From NCBI RefSeq assembly GCF_002531755.2, contig NZ_CP034998.1, positions 248,001 to 312,000 of the forward strand: a DNA stretch of 64,000 nucleotides. The letters run 5' to 3'. The position numbers were made by a program, and so were the translations under genes. The notes under the pieces were generated by a model. The model did not search any database. It was given only the letters and a program-made list of their open reading frames with translations, and had not been told where the DNA came from. Positions 7,856 through 16,067 of the stretch are shown piece by piece; position 1 is the first letter of the stretch, and every line of letters starts with the position of its first letter. The stretch comes from Rhizobium acidisoli. Its GTDB lineage: Bacteria > Pseudomonadota > Alphaproteobacteria > Rhizobiales > Rhizobiaceae.

Positions 7856-7940
7856 AGCAATTCCAGCAAAAGTGCTCAGCGGTTTTCCCAGTAAAGGCGC
7901 GAAGCGCTTTTGCCGGGAATTGCGTGAAAACAAAGAGATA
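7853..7940. repeat. Dispersed palindromic rhizobial repeat
   Basis: Long imperfect inverted repeat starting at the stop codon of the repeat-protein gene. The left arm (GCAATTCCAGCAAAAG...) pairs with the right arm (...CTTTTGCCGGGAATTGC), followed by GTGAAAACAAAGAGATA. I recognise this wording as a common intergenic repeat in Rhizobium chromosomes. It may act as a mRNA 3' end structure for the repeat-protein gene. Confidence 0.7.
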
Positions 7941-8567
7941 GCCCGCTCGTATTGCGCCTGCACAACTGCACGAGATTGTTCTCGGTGCTGTTTTCAAGCC
8001 ATATGTTGAATCGTTCCCCGCCCGGTTTCGACGGAGATACCGACCATTCCCCAATGAGCTTATCCGCATCAGTCGGCGCCTGCGTGATGCTGCCTGAGTG
8101 AAAAACGCTGCGGCTGGTATTAATGCGTCATTTGAGCGCGGTTTCCAGTAATCAAAAAGGGTAGTCGCCGATCTCAGGCTTTTGTTGCTTTTGGCGTTTG
8201 TCCTTTTGCTACTGGGATCTGCAACTGTTTTGAATTGAGACAGGGAAATAAAGCCGATCCGATCGGTGGCTTGTTATGTAAGATAGAGTTTTACAGAAAA
8301 GGTCTGAAGCAGATCGATTGCCTTTTCAATTCCTTTGGAAGCTTTGTTGACCCGCTTGCCGTACGTAAATTCGGCGAATTTCGGAAAGTCTTTGGTGGAA
8401 AGTCGAGTCGTCAGCTCATGATGAACAAGCGCGTAAATTTGCTCGCATAAGCTAGTTATCTCTCGTAGAAATCTTATAGGCTATAATAATTATCCTGAGA
8501 GATCAGACTATTAATATCGGCAATACACTCGCTTTTTCTCATGACATGTCGCAAGAACAGGAATAGT
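7941..8567. other. Intergenic region upstream of the LuxR-type gene
   Basis: Some 630 bp without a supported gene. A 71-codon frame at 8235-8450 exists but has no clear ribosome site or family resemblance and is not annotated. The stretch 8230-8540 is AT-richer than its surroundings and probably contains the promoter of the LuxR-type regulator. I see no clear operator or terminator in it. Confidence 0.5.
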
Positions 8568-9350
8568 ATGAATGACTGTTGGGTTGCACACAATCTGGGG
8601 AGCACGCAGGTGTCCGACAGTGCTGGAACAAAGCGCCGGCGCAATGCACCAACTGTGATCATTATTGAGCATTCTACACTGGCGCGCACGACCGTGGTGA
8701 AGCTACTTGAGCGGGAACTCGCCGGGTGGAACTTGATCGATTTGAGTTCGACCGAGAGTCTCGATCGGGCGCTTGGAGCCGAGGTGCGTTTGATCGCATT
8801 GGATCTGGCCGGCCGAGGTGTCGAGAGCGCCAGCCTGCGGGATGATCTCGCCGCGATTACCGCACGTTTTCCCGAAGTTCCTATCACGTTGCTCTCAAGT
8901 ACGGATGACGCCATCATTGCCCGTCAGGCGCTCAAGATCGGCATACGCGGCTTTTTCTCGACGTCCCTTCCCATCGACATTGCTCTTGCCGGCCTTCGCC
9001 TTGTCCTGGCAGGAGGAACATTTTTCCCACAGCTTTTGGGGGCAGCTACAAACGGCTCAAACGGCTCAAACGAGCATAGTCCGGCCAGAAACGAGGCCGA
9101 AAAAAGCTTGGATGAGCGGACGCAATACTTGGCGCTCGCCGAGTTCACGCCCCGCGAAGCGGATGTCCTCGCAGAGTTGCAATCCGGCTGCTCAAATAAG
9201 GTCATTGCAGGAAAACTCAATTTGTCGGGGCATACGGTGAAGATGCATCTGCAACACATCATGCGAAAGCTGCAGGCGCAGAACCGGACTGAAGTGGTTG
9301 CCCGCTTGATCCAAAGAGCCGCCAGCGGGCCTGACGCCTCGCCGAGTTAG
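8568..9350 (+). CDS. Orphan LuxR/NarL-type regulator with degenerate receiver domain
   Basis: A 260-residue protein. The N-terminal part (about 28-150) has the shape of a receiver: VIIIEHS in place of the acidic IVDDH pocket, IALDLAG with Asp79 where the phospho-acceptor should be, and GIRGFFSTS where GAxGYLxK is expected, so the conserved Lys is missing. The C-terminal part has a LuxR HTH (LAEFTPREADVLAELQSG, NKVIAGKLNLSGHTVKMHLQHIMRKL). The start at 8568 has AGGA 6 bp upstream; the longer frame from 8541 does not. No partner kinase is adjacent. It is a candidate regulator of the neighbouring Gly-rich and secretion genes, and it may not be controlled by phosphorylation. Confidence 0.88.
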   Translation: MNDCWVAHNLGSTQVSDSAGTKRRRNAPTVIIIEHSTLARTTVVKLLERELAGWNLIDLSSTESLDRALGAEVRLIALDLAGRGVESASLRDDLAAITARFPEVPITLLSSTDDAIIARQALKIGIRGFFSTSLPIDIALAGLRLVLAGGTFFPQLLGAATNGSNGSNEHSPARNEAEKSLDERTQYLALAEFTPREADVLAELQSGCSNKVIAGKLNLSGHTVKMHLQHIMRKLQAQNRTEVVARLIQRAASGPDASPS

Positions 9351-9519
9351 GCGGTGTCGCCGGTGCCGGGAACTGTCTCAACGTTTTAGCTGGATTTCCG
9401 AGTGCGGCTTGACCCCGCCATGGGCGCCGAAGAATGCTCCCTTACTCGAACTGTTCGGGGCGTCGGATACAGCCGTGCCTCTGCAAAACGGGCATTGCCG
9501 AGCCCGGGCTTTAGAATTT

Positions 9520-11589
9520 TTAAGCGCCTATCTGCTGGATCTGCATGTCAGCAGAAGGCTCGGCAACGACGGCTTGATTTCGCCCTGCCTGCTTGGCGCG
9601 ATAGAGCGCGCGATCGGCTTCGAGCAAGAGCGCTTCCGGAGAGATATTCTGATCCGGGGCCGCCAGAGCGATGCCGACGCTGAGCGTCACGTGCCCGAAA
9701 GGCGATCCCTCATGCGCCAGCTTGACGGTCGCCATTGCCGAACATAGGGCCTGTCCGATGACGGGCGCATTGCTGGCTGAGGCGATCCGCGCAATGATGG
9801 CGAATTCCTCTCCGCCATAGCGGGCAACAACGTCCTGTTTGCTGCGTGTATTGCGTTCCAGCACCCTGGCGATTTCCTTGAGACAGGCGTCTCCCGCCGG
9901 ATGGCCGTATCGGTCGTTATAGCCTTTGAACCAATCGGCATCCACCATGGCAAGCATCAACAGGTCCTGCCCTTGTCCAAGCCCGGCGAGCTCGCTTGCG
10001 AGAACCTCGTCGAAGCGGCGCCGGTTGGCGACGCCCGTCATCTCGTCCGTCTGGCTGATCGTCAGGAGCTTCTGATTGAGCCGCTCCAGCTCGGACGTTC
10101 GATCCCGTATCTTTCCCTCAAGCGCTTCATGGGCTGTGTGAACGCGCGCGGCCATCGACGCAAAATCGCGGGCAAGCTCGCCGATCTCGTCGTCGGAATG
10201 CGTGGGCAGGGCGTCATTGGCAACAGTAACGCCGGAACGACCGACCAGCTGCGTGGCGTGGATCAATCTCACCAGCGGTTCGGCGACCTGCTTTTGCAGG
10301 ATCGAGCGGAGGATGAAGAGTTCGACGAACAAAGTGAGCAGCCCGACCGCGACGACGATCCCGAGATTGGTGAGGATGGCGGGTCGCATCAGGGATTTCG
10401 GATAGTGGACGGCAAGCACCCAGGGCGTATCCGGGATCCGGCCGACGGCGGTAATTTCGCTGGTGCTCTCGATGAGCGATACTGAACCCGCTCCGATCGC
10501 CTGGCTCGCCTTCAGCAATGGCTGGTAGTCGGCGATTTCAAGGGAGGAAATCGAGGCTTCGCCGGCGCTGGCCGTGATCGCATCGGTGTATTTACCGTCG
10601 AAGATCAGAGTTCCCTGATTATCGGCTGCAAAGATCGTCGCGCGTGCGCCCGGCAGCGTCGGATTTGCGGTTCGTTTCATCAGATCGTCGAGCAGCACGT
10701 CGACGCAAGCCATGATGCGATGTTTGCCCGAAGCATCAGGCGCATCGGCCGTCGCAATCGTCGTCATCCAGGCATTGTTGGAGGGATCCCAATAGATGCG
10801 GGTGAAGAAGGTCTCGTTTTGAGGCCCGCCGAAGCCGCGGGAAAAAAATTCGAAAGTCTCGAGCTTCAGCGCATCCGGGCCTTCATATTTGAAAACCTTG
10901 GCGATGTCGGCAGCCTGATAGATCGGGAAGCCTTTTTCCGGAACCACGCCGTAGAAATTGAAGAGGCGGCCCTTGGCGGCGGAACCGAATTGGTAAGAGA
11001 GCAGGTACGACAGCGCAAACCGTGTCTTCACGTCCGCATCCGGCGTCACGTCAGGCGCATAGGTCGCCGACATGCCGGGAAATCTGCGTCCATCGGGCAA
11101 AGGCTCGCCTTCAAATAATCCCGGGCGCTGGGTGTAGGATCCATCCTCATGGCGATAGAAAATATCGTCGAAATTCCGCGCCAATGACTGCCGGGCTTCC
11201 GGTATCGCGTAGATCCTGTCGAATTCGGCAAGGAAATTCTTTTCGAGGTCCTTCACTTCGCGAAATGGCAGAGATTCGCGCTGCAAAGCCTGTTCCGTCG
11301 ACAACGAGAGCTGCGAGCGCACCGACTGCTCAAGCGCGGAATGGTTGATGAAATAGGACACACCGCCCGCACAGGCGCAGACCAGCGCGATGCGCAGTGC
11401 CGCAAGCCTCAACGCCCGCGCCGCCAGAGTATGGCGTGTTTTCCGCTTCACCGTTTGTCTGAAGGCGATCCTCAGCAACGCGCTCATGCCGGTGCCGCTC
11501 ATTTCGACGATCCGGCCTGCATGATCGACAACCCGATTGCGTCGACCGATCGCATGCCAATAACCGGCAGGCTGTTCGAGATCATGCAT
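9520..11589 (-). CDS. Membrane-bound diguanylate cyclase (Cache-like sensor, HAMP, GGDEF)
   Basis: A 689-residue inner-membrane protein. Helix 1 lies at about residues 65-85, followed by a ~310-residue periplasmic sensor resembling a double-Cache domain. Helix 2 lies at about 415-435, followed by HAMP (SDDEIGELARDFASMAARV), a short coiled coil and GGDEF. The active site reads ARYGGEEFAII, so c-di-GMP synthesis is expected. The inhibitory RxxD site upstream is not canonical (RSKQD, with Ser where Arg should be), suggesting weak product inhibition. The start at 11589 has GAGGT just upstream; starts at M30 and M35 remain possible. It is convergent with the LuxR-type gene. A role in surface attachment is a guess from context. 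Confidence 0.9.
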   Translation of the reverse strand: MHDLEQPAGYWHAIGRRNRVVDHAGRIVEMSGTGMSALLRIAFRQTVKRKTRHTLAARALRLAALRIALVCACAGGVSYFINHSALEQSVRSQLSLSTEQALQRESLPFREVKDLEKNFLAEFDRIYAIPEARQSLARNFDDIFYRHEDGSYTQRPGLFEGEPLPDGRRFPGMSATYAPDVTPDADVKTRFALSYLLSYQFGSAAKGRLFNFYGVVPEKGFPIYQAADIAKVFKYEGPDALKLETFEFFSRGFGGPQNETFFTRIYWDPSNNAWMTTIATADAPDASGKHRIMACVDVLLDDLMKRTANPTLPGARATIFAADNQGTLIFDGKYTDAITASAGEASISSLEIADYQPLLKASQAIGAGSVSLIESTSEITAVGRIPDTPWVLAVHYPKSLMRPAILTNLGIVVAVGLLTLFVELFILRSILQKQVAEPLVRLIHATQLVGRSGVTVANDALPTHSDDEIGELARDFASMAARVHTAHEALEGKIRDRTSELERLNQKLLTISQTDEMTGVANRRRFDEVLASELAGLGQGQDLLMLAMVDADWFKGYNDRYGHPAGDACLKEIARVLERNTRSKQDVVARYGGEEFAIIARIASASNAPVIGQALCSAMATVKLAHEGSPFGHVTLSVGIALAAPDQNISPEALLLEADRALYRAKQAGRNQAVVAEPSADMQIQQIGA

Positions 11590-11979
11590 TTACCTCAGTC
11601 GTTGGAAGCAAGCCTGTTCGGCTGCCCCTCGAGAGCAGCATCAAGACGTCGTGCATTTAAGGGCATCGTGGGAAAGCGCCATGAGTCATTCATGACTTTA
11701 AGAGTTCGGCAGCGGCGGCGAAACTCATTCAGCGCATCGAGACTTTGCTCGCTGGACTGGAGCCATTCAGTGCAGTCTACAAGTTAACAAAGAATGCTTT
11801 GCTGAAGCGCCGCCGATTTTGCCTGCGCAATTTGGACAGAACGGGGACAATCCGGATCAAACGGTTGCTCTGTCGGCCGCGCAGCTCGGATGTTCGTTTC
11901 AGCTGGTTTTATATCGTGAATCCCTCATGGGAACAGCGAGTCCAGCCGGCCGTTACTTTAGCGAACGGAGGACATGGAC
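11590..11979. other. Intergenic region between the diguanylate cyclase and the small stress gene
   Basis: About 390 bp with divergent flanking genes. No frame in it resembles a protein. It should carry the diguanylate cyclase promoter at its left end. At the right end is the general-stress promoter described at 11930-11954. Confidence 0.5.
11930..11954 (+). promoter_or_regulatory. EcfG/RpoE2-type general stress promoter
   Basis: GGAAC (11930-11934) and CGTT (11951-11954) are separated by exactly 16 bp, matching the alphaproteobacterial general-stress consensus GGAAC-N16/17-CGTT. The predicted transcript would start around 11962, close to the GGAGG and ATG of the small gene at 11980. Confidence 0.75.
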
Positions 11980-12174
11980 ATGCGCAAGAAAAAGGCAATC
12001 GTCGAGGCGGCGCTCGAGTCCGAATATGAGCGCCAGCCGCTCGGGATCATGAATACGGAGCAAGCGCTCGAGCTTGAGGATGCCGAGGGTCTCGTTTTCA
12101 GTCACCCGGATAAAGAGGCCGGGGTGACGGATCACTTTGTCGATCAGGAACAGTTGCGGCGATTGGTGCAGTAG
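11980..12174 (+). CDS. Small charged hypothetical protein, probable stress gene
   Basis: A 64-residue acidic, hydrophilic protein starting MRKKKAIVEAALESEYERQ, with no known motif, no Cys and no membrane segment. The ATG at 11980 is preferred over the one at 11974 because GGAGG lies 8 bp upstream of it and only 2 bp before the other. An EcfG-type promoter sits just upstream, so induction under general stress and in stationary phase is likely. It ends 21 bp before the convergent SDR gene. Function unknown. Confidence 0.8.
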   Translation: MRKKKAIVEAALESEYERQPLGIMNTEQALELEDAEGLVFSHPDKEAGVTDHFVDQEQLRRLVQ

Positions 12175-12195
12175 ATCTTCGCGCAGCTGTCGATC

Positions 12196-12921
12196 TCAGG
12201 CAATCATGTAGCCGCCGTCCACCGGCATCGATATCCCGTTCACCATCGCCGCCTCATCCGACAGCAGGAAGAGCACGACTTCGGCGACGTCGCTCGGTTC
12301 GGCGAAGCGGCCGACGGGGATGCGCTGCATCATTCCGGCCGCCTTCCCGGGATCGCTCCATGCCTTTACCGCCATCGGCGTCAGCGTCACCGTTGGGTGT
12401 ACGCCGTTCGCGCGGATGCCGTGCGGCGCGAGTTCCTTCGCCATGACACGCGTCAAGCCATCCAGCCCACCCTTCGACGCACAATAGGCGGCGTGGTCGG
12501 GGATGCCGACAAACGATGCGACCGACGAGACGTTGACGATGGCGCCTTTGCGGCCCTCCTTGATCAGCAAACAGGCGTATTCCTGCGCCACGATCATCGG
12601 AGCCCGTGTGTTGACCGCGACAAGCCGGTCGAATGCTTCGACCGTCGTCTCCAGGAACGGCTGGAGTTCGGTCGTGCCGGCGCAGTTGATCAGGAAATCC
12701 GCCGGCAGGGCCGCAATCGCCGCCGCCCTGGTCGCATCAGCGTCGGCGAGATCGACTTGGATGGCGCGGCAGCCGGGTTCCTCTCGCAGCGCGTCGACGT
12801 CGGCGGCACTGCGGGTGAGGGCAACGACATCAGCACCCCGCTCGACGAGCATCCGGGCAATTTCGCGGCCGATGCCTTTTCCCGCTCCGGTAACGATGAC
12901 CGTCTTTCCATTGAAGTCCAT
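12196..12921 (-). CDS. SDR dehydrogenase resembling L-xylulose/carbonyl reductase
   Basis: A 241-residue classical short-chain dehydrogenase. The NAD(P) motif TGAGKGIGR lies near residue 10, followed by NCAG, the catalytic Ser (VNVSSVASF) and YCASK. The segments GANGVHPTVTLTPM-like, AWSDPGKA and RIPVGRFAEPSDVA closely follow mammalian DCXR, an L-xylulose reductase. The start at 12921 has AAGGAGA 6 bp upstream; the frame extends 17 codons further without a better start. It is the last gene of the transporter operon, 10 bp after the ATPase gene, so it probably oxidises or reduces the imported polyol or ketose. Confidence 0.88.
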   Translation of the reverse strand: MDFNGKTVIVTGAGKGIGREIARMLVERGADVVALTRSAADVDALREEPGCRAIQVDLADADATRAAAIAALPADFLINCAGTTELQPFLETTVEAFDRLVAVNTRAPMIVAQEYACLLIKEGRKGAIVNVSSVASFVGIPDHAAYCASKGGLDGLTRVMAKELAPHGIRANGVHPTVTLTPMAVKAWSDPGKAAGMMQRIPVGRFAEPSDVAEVVLFLLSDEAAMVNGISMPVDGGYMIA

Positions 12922-12931
12922 GGTCGTCTCC

Positions 12932-13993
12932 TTACAGTCTCTGGCCGGTTTCCCGATCGAAGATATGTGCACGCCGGGGATCGATGTGGAAATACACCGT
13001 CCGTCCGGGATCGACCTCGATACGCTCGCGGATCAAGGCGTCGATCGGCACACCTTGCGTACGGCCGAAGATCAATGTCTCCGAACCCGTCGGCTCGAAC
13101 ACCGATACCTCGACGGGAACGCCATCGTCGCCGATCGTGATATGCTCCGGTCTTATGCCATAGGTCACCGCCCGTCCGTCATCCGCATTGGTCTTGTCCA
13201 GGGGCAGGGCGACACCCTGTTCGGTGACGACGACCTTCCGGCCGTCGCGGGTCGCGACACGGCCCTGAAGGAAGTTCATCGACGGGCTGCCGATGAAGCC
13301 GGCGACGAAGAGGTTGACCGGGAAGTCGTAAAGATCGAGAGGCTTGCCGATCTGCTCGACCCTGCCGTCGCGCATCACCACGATCTTGTTGGCCATCGTC
13401 ATGGCCTCGATCTGATCGTGCGTGACGTAGACGGTGGTGGTTTTCAGCCGCTGGTGAAGCTCCTTGATTTCGACGCGCATGGTGACGCGAAGTTTGGCGT
13501 CGAGATTGGACAGCGGTTCGTCGAACAGGAAGACCTGCGGATTGCGGACGATGGCGCGGCCCATCGCCACGCGTTGACGCTGACCGCCCGACAGTTGCTT
13601 CGGGTAGCGGTCGAGATAACGCGTCAGGTCGAGGATCTCGGCGGCCCTGCCGACCTTCTCGTCGATCTCCGCCTTGGGGCGCTTGGCCATCTTCAGCGGA
13701 AAGCCCATGTTCTCCGCCACCGTCTTGTGGGGATAGAGCGCGTAGCTTTGGAACACCATCGCGATGTCGCGCTCCTTCGGTGGAGCGTTGGTGACGACAC
13801 GGCCGCCGATCCGGATGTCGCCGCCGCTGACGGTCTCGAGACCGGCGATCATCCGCAGCAGGGTGGACTTGCCGCATCCGGAGGGGCCGACCAGCACGAC
13901 GAATTCGCCGTCTTCGATGTTGACGCTGACGCCGTGCATGACCTGAAGCGCGCCATACCTCTTGGTGACGTCGCTAACCTGTACGTTTGCCAA
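12932..13993 (-). CDS. Sugar/polyol ABC transporter ATP-binding protein (UgpC/MalK type)
   Basis: A 353-residue ATPase with Walker [11 protein letters not shown]-loop [10 protein letters not shown], signature [14 protein letters not shown], Walker [13 protein letters not shown] and H-loop [11 protein letters not shown]-terminal MalK-type OB fold follows, including YGIRPEHI and [13 protein letters not shown]. It energises uptake with the two permeases and binding protein encoded upstream on the same strand. It lies 52 bp after the small membrane gene. Confidence 0.95.
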   Translation of the reverse strand: MANVQVSDVTKRYGALQVMHGVSVNIEDGEFVVLVGPSGCGKSTLLRMIAGLETVSGGDIRIGGRVVTNAPPKERDIAMVFQSYALYPHKTVAENMGFPLKMAKRPKAEIDEKVGRAAEILDLTRYLDRYPKQLSGGQRQRVAMGRAIVRNPQVFLFDEPLSNLDAKLRVTMRVEIKELHQRLKTTTVYVTHDQIEAMTMANKIVVMRDGRVEQIGKPLDLYDFPVNLFVAGFIGSPSMNFLQGRVATRDGRKVVVTEQGVALPLDKTNADDGRAVTYGIRPEHITIGDDGVPVEVSVFEPTGSETLIFGRTQGVPIDALIRERIEVDPGRTVYFHIDPRRAHIFDRETGQRL

Positions 13994-14045
13994 TGTCGTT
14001 CCTCCCTAAAGCAGCACGGCTGGTGTGTTGACGGAAGTCATCGGC

Positions 14046-14252
14046 TCATCCCTTCCAGACGATATAGGCGCCGAGCACCGCCGAGATTGCCGCGGCGACC
14101 CATACCGAGGGCCCGAACGGCTCGATGAACCGCATCCAGAACAGCGAGAGCGCGACCCAGATCACCACCGAGATGAAGAGCCGGTCGAACCAGTTCGTCT
14201 CGATCGGCAGAAATCCCGGCTTGCGTTGGTTGTTTTCTGATTGAGAGCTCAT
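14046..14252 (-). CDS. Small two-helix membrane protein of the polyol transporter operon
   Basis: A 68-residue protein with two predicted membrane helices (about 27-45 and 50-66) and a polar N-terminus containing FLPIETNWFDRLFIS. Its start is 4 bp after the stop of the second permease gene and it lies within the transporter operon. I recognise similar small membrane proteins in rhizobial and Rhodobacter polyol operons but cannot name the family. An accessory transporter subunit is plausible. Confidence 0.75.
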   Translation of the reverse strand: MSSQSENNQRKPGFLPIETNWFDRLFISVVIWVALSLFWMRFIEPFGPSVWVAAAISAVLGAYIVWKG

Positions 14253-14256
14253 GGCT

Positions 14257-15093
14257 TCACCCTTTCACCGCACCGAAGGTCAGGCCGGCCACGATGTGGC
14301 GTTGCACCACCGAAAAGACGATGAGCGCCGGAACCAGTGTCAGCATCGAGATTGCGGCCATGATGCCCCAGGCCGTGCCCGTGGTCGTCACATATTCGGA
14401 CAGGCCGGTGGTCAGAGTTCGCGCATTGAAGTTGGTGAGGGTCGCTGCGAGCAGGTACTCGTTCCACGCAAACACCCAGGTCAGGATCAGCGTTACCGCG
14501 AGCCCGGGCCGCGCCAAGGGAAAGACGATGTCGTAGAGGACGGTCCATGGGCTGGCGCCGTCCATATAGGCTGCCTCGTCCAACTCCTTCGGAATTCCTT
14601 CGACGGTCGGGCGCAGCGTCCAGATGGCGAAGGGAAGGTTGAAGGAGCAGTAAACCAGGATCATGCCCAGCCGGGAATCGGCGAGCGAGAAGTCGCCGAT
14701 CTTGTAAACCTGCGTCAGCAGCAGGAAAAGCGGCAGCAGGAAGACCGCCGGAGGCGCCATGCGGTTGGTGATCGTCCAGAAGAAGATGCTTTCCTTCCCC
14801 GCGAGGTCGAAGCGGGTCAGCGCGTAGCAGGCAAAGAAGCCGAGCGTCGTGACCAGCAGCGCGTTGCCCGACGATATGATCATCGAGTTGAGCATGTATC
14901 CGCGCAGGGTCGGATTGGTCAGCACATCCTGGTAGTTCTTCCAGAAGAAGCTGCGGAGCACGACATCGGGCGTCGAGAACAGATCGAAGGGCTGTTTCAC
15001 CGATATGACGAACAGCCAGTAGATCGGGAAAAGCGTCGCGAGGCTGATCAAGATCCACAGCACGACGGGCAGCCAGGGGGTCTGGGTCTTCAT
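14257..15093 (-). CDS. Carbohydrate ABC transporter permease (MalG type)
   Basis: A 278-residue inner-membrane permease with six predicted helices. The EAA loop near residues 190-210 reads EAAYMDGASPWTVLYDIVFPLARPG, which contacts the ATPase. The C-terminus ends in the typical GLTFGAVKG. It starts 4 bp after the first permease gene, so translation is probably coupled. Confidence 0.94.
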   Translation of the reverse strand: MKTQTPWLPVVLWILISLATLFPIYWLFVISVKQPFDLFSTPDVVLRSFFWKNYQDVLTNPTLRGYMLNSMIISSGNALLVTTLGFFACYALTRFDLAGKESIFFWTITNRMAPPAVFLLPLFLLLTQVYKIGDFSLADSRLGMILVYCSFNLPFAIWTLRPTVEGIPKELDEAAYMDGASPWTVLYDIVFPLARPGLAVTLILTWVFAWNEYLLAATLTNFNARTLTTGLSEYVTTTGTAWGIMAAISMLTLVPALIVFSVVQRHIVAGLTFGAVKG

Positions 15094-15097
15094 CGCG

Positions 15098-15973
15098 TCA
15101 ACCTCTCTTCACGCGGGGCGCAATCAGGCCGACATAGAGCAGCCAGCAGACGACGATGGTGAGGTAAAGGACGATGACGGAGATGGCCGAACCATAGCCG
15201 TAATTGGTCTTCGGGAAGACCTCCTTGAAGATGTGGACGCCGATATAGCGTGTCGACGAACCCGGGCCGCCGCCGGTCAGCATCAGCACCTCGTCGACGG
15301 TGCGCAGCGCATCCATCAGCCTGATGAACACCGTGGCGATGAGGGCCGGGCGGATCAGCGGGAGCGTGATGTGCCAGAAGATCTGGCTCTTGCCCGCGCC
15401 GTCGATCTGCGCCTGCTCGAACGGATCGGGCGGCAGCGAGACCAGTGCGGCGATCAGCGAAAGGGTGACGAGCGGCGTCCAGTGCCAGATGTCCATGATC
15501 ACCGTGACGGTGAAGGCCGCGACGGCACTCTGGCCGATGTTCAGATCGTAGCCGAACCAACTCCTGAGAAGATAGGGGATGATGCCGATCGACGGTGTGG
15601 TCATCAGCTTCCAGACGGAGCCGACGATGATCGGCGCCATGATCAGCGGCAGGGTGTGGATCGTGCGAAACACCGCTTTTCCAGGAAAATCCTTCAGCAG
15701 CGCCTGGGCGAGGACATAGCCGAGGACCAGCTCCGAGACGACTGCGAAGAAGACGAATGTGAGGGTTATGCCGAGCGATGCCAGGAATTGGGCGTCGAAG
15801 ACGAGCCGCCGATAGTTGTCGGCCCAGTTGAAGACCATGCCCGGATTGGCCGCGAACGGGTTCCATGCATGGAACGAGACCCAGAGGACGTAGATGAACG
15901 GAAAGATTCCGAACAGTCCAAGGATCACGATGGTCGGTGACAGTAACAGCCACCCGAGCTTCTGCGAATGCAT
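15098..15973 (-). CDS. Carbohydrate ABC transporter permease (MalF type)
   Basis: A 291-residue permease. The first helix follows the N-terminus (LGWLLLSPTIVILGLFGIFPFIYVL). The EAA loop contains EQAQIDGAGKSQIFWHITLPLIRP and is followed by a characteristic ADEVL-like segment (RTVDEVLMLTGGGPG). It forms the translocation pore with the MalG-type partner. About 94 bp separates it from the binding-protein gene. Confidence 0.94.
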   Translation of the reverse strand: MHSQKLGWLLLSPTIVILGLFGIFPFIYVLWVSFHAWNPFAANPGMVFNWADNYRRLVFDAQFLASLGITLTFVFFAVVSELVLGYVLAQALLKDFPGKAVFRTIHTLPLIMAPIIVGSVWKLMTTPSIGIIPYLLRSWFGYDLNIGQSAVAAFTVTVIMDIWHWTPLVTLSLIAALVSLPPDPFEQAQIDGAGKSQIFWHITLPLIRPALIATVFIRLMDALRTVDEVLMLTGGGPGSSTRYIGVHIFKEVFPKTNYGYGSAISVIVLYLTIVVCWLLYVGLIAPRVKRG

Positions 15974-16067
15974 CGCCTATCCCCCATTGAACGTTATGTG
16001 ACGTCCGCCCATCCTGGAGCGAAAGATGACGGGTCGTAGGACACGACCCGTCAATTGGGGAGGATGT

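Noticed and set aside
8235..8450. 71-codon plus-strand frame in the gap before the LuxR-type gene
   Set aside because: Starts at TTG without a ribosome site, and has no recognisable family.
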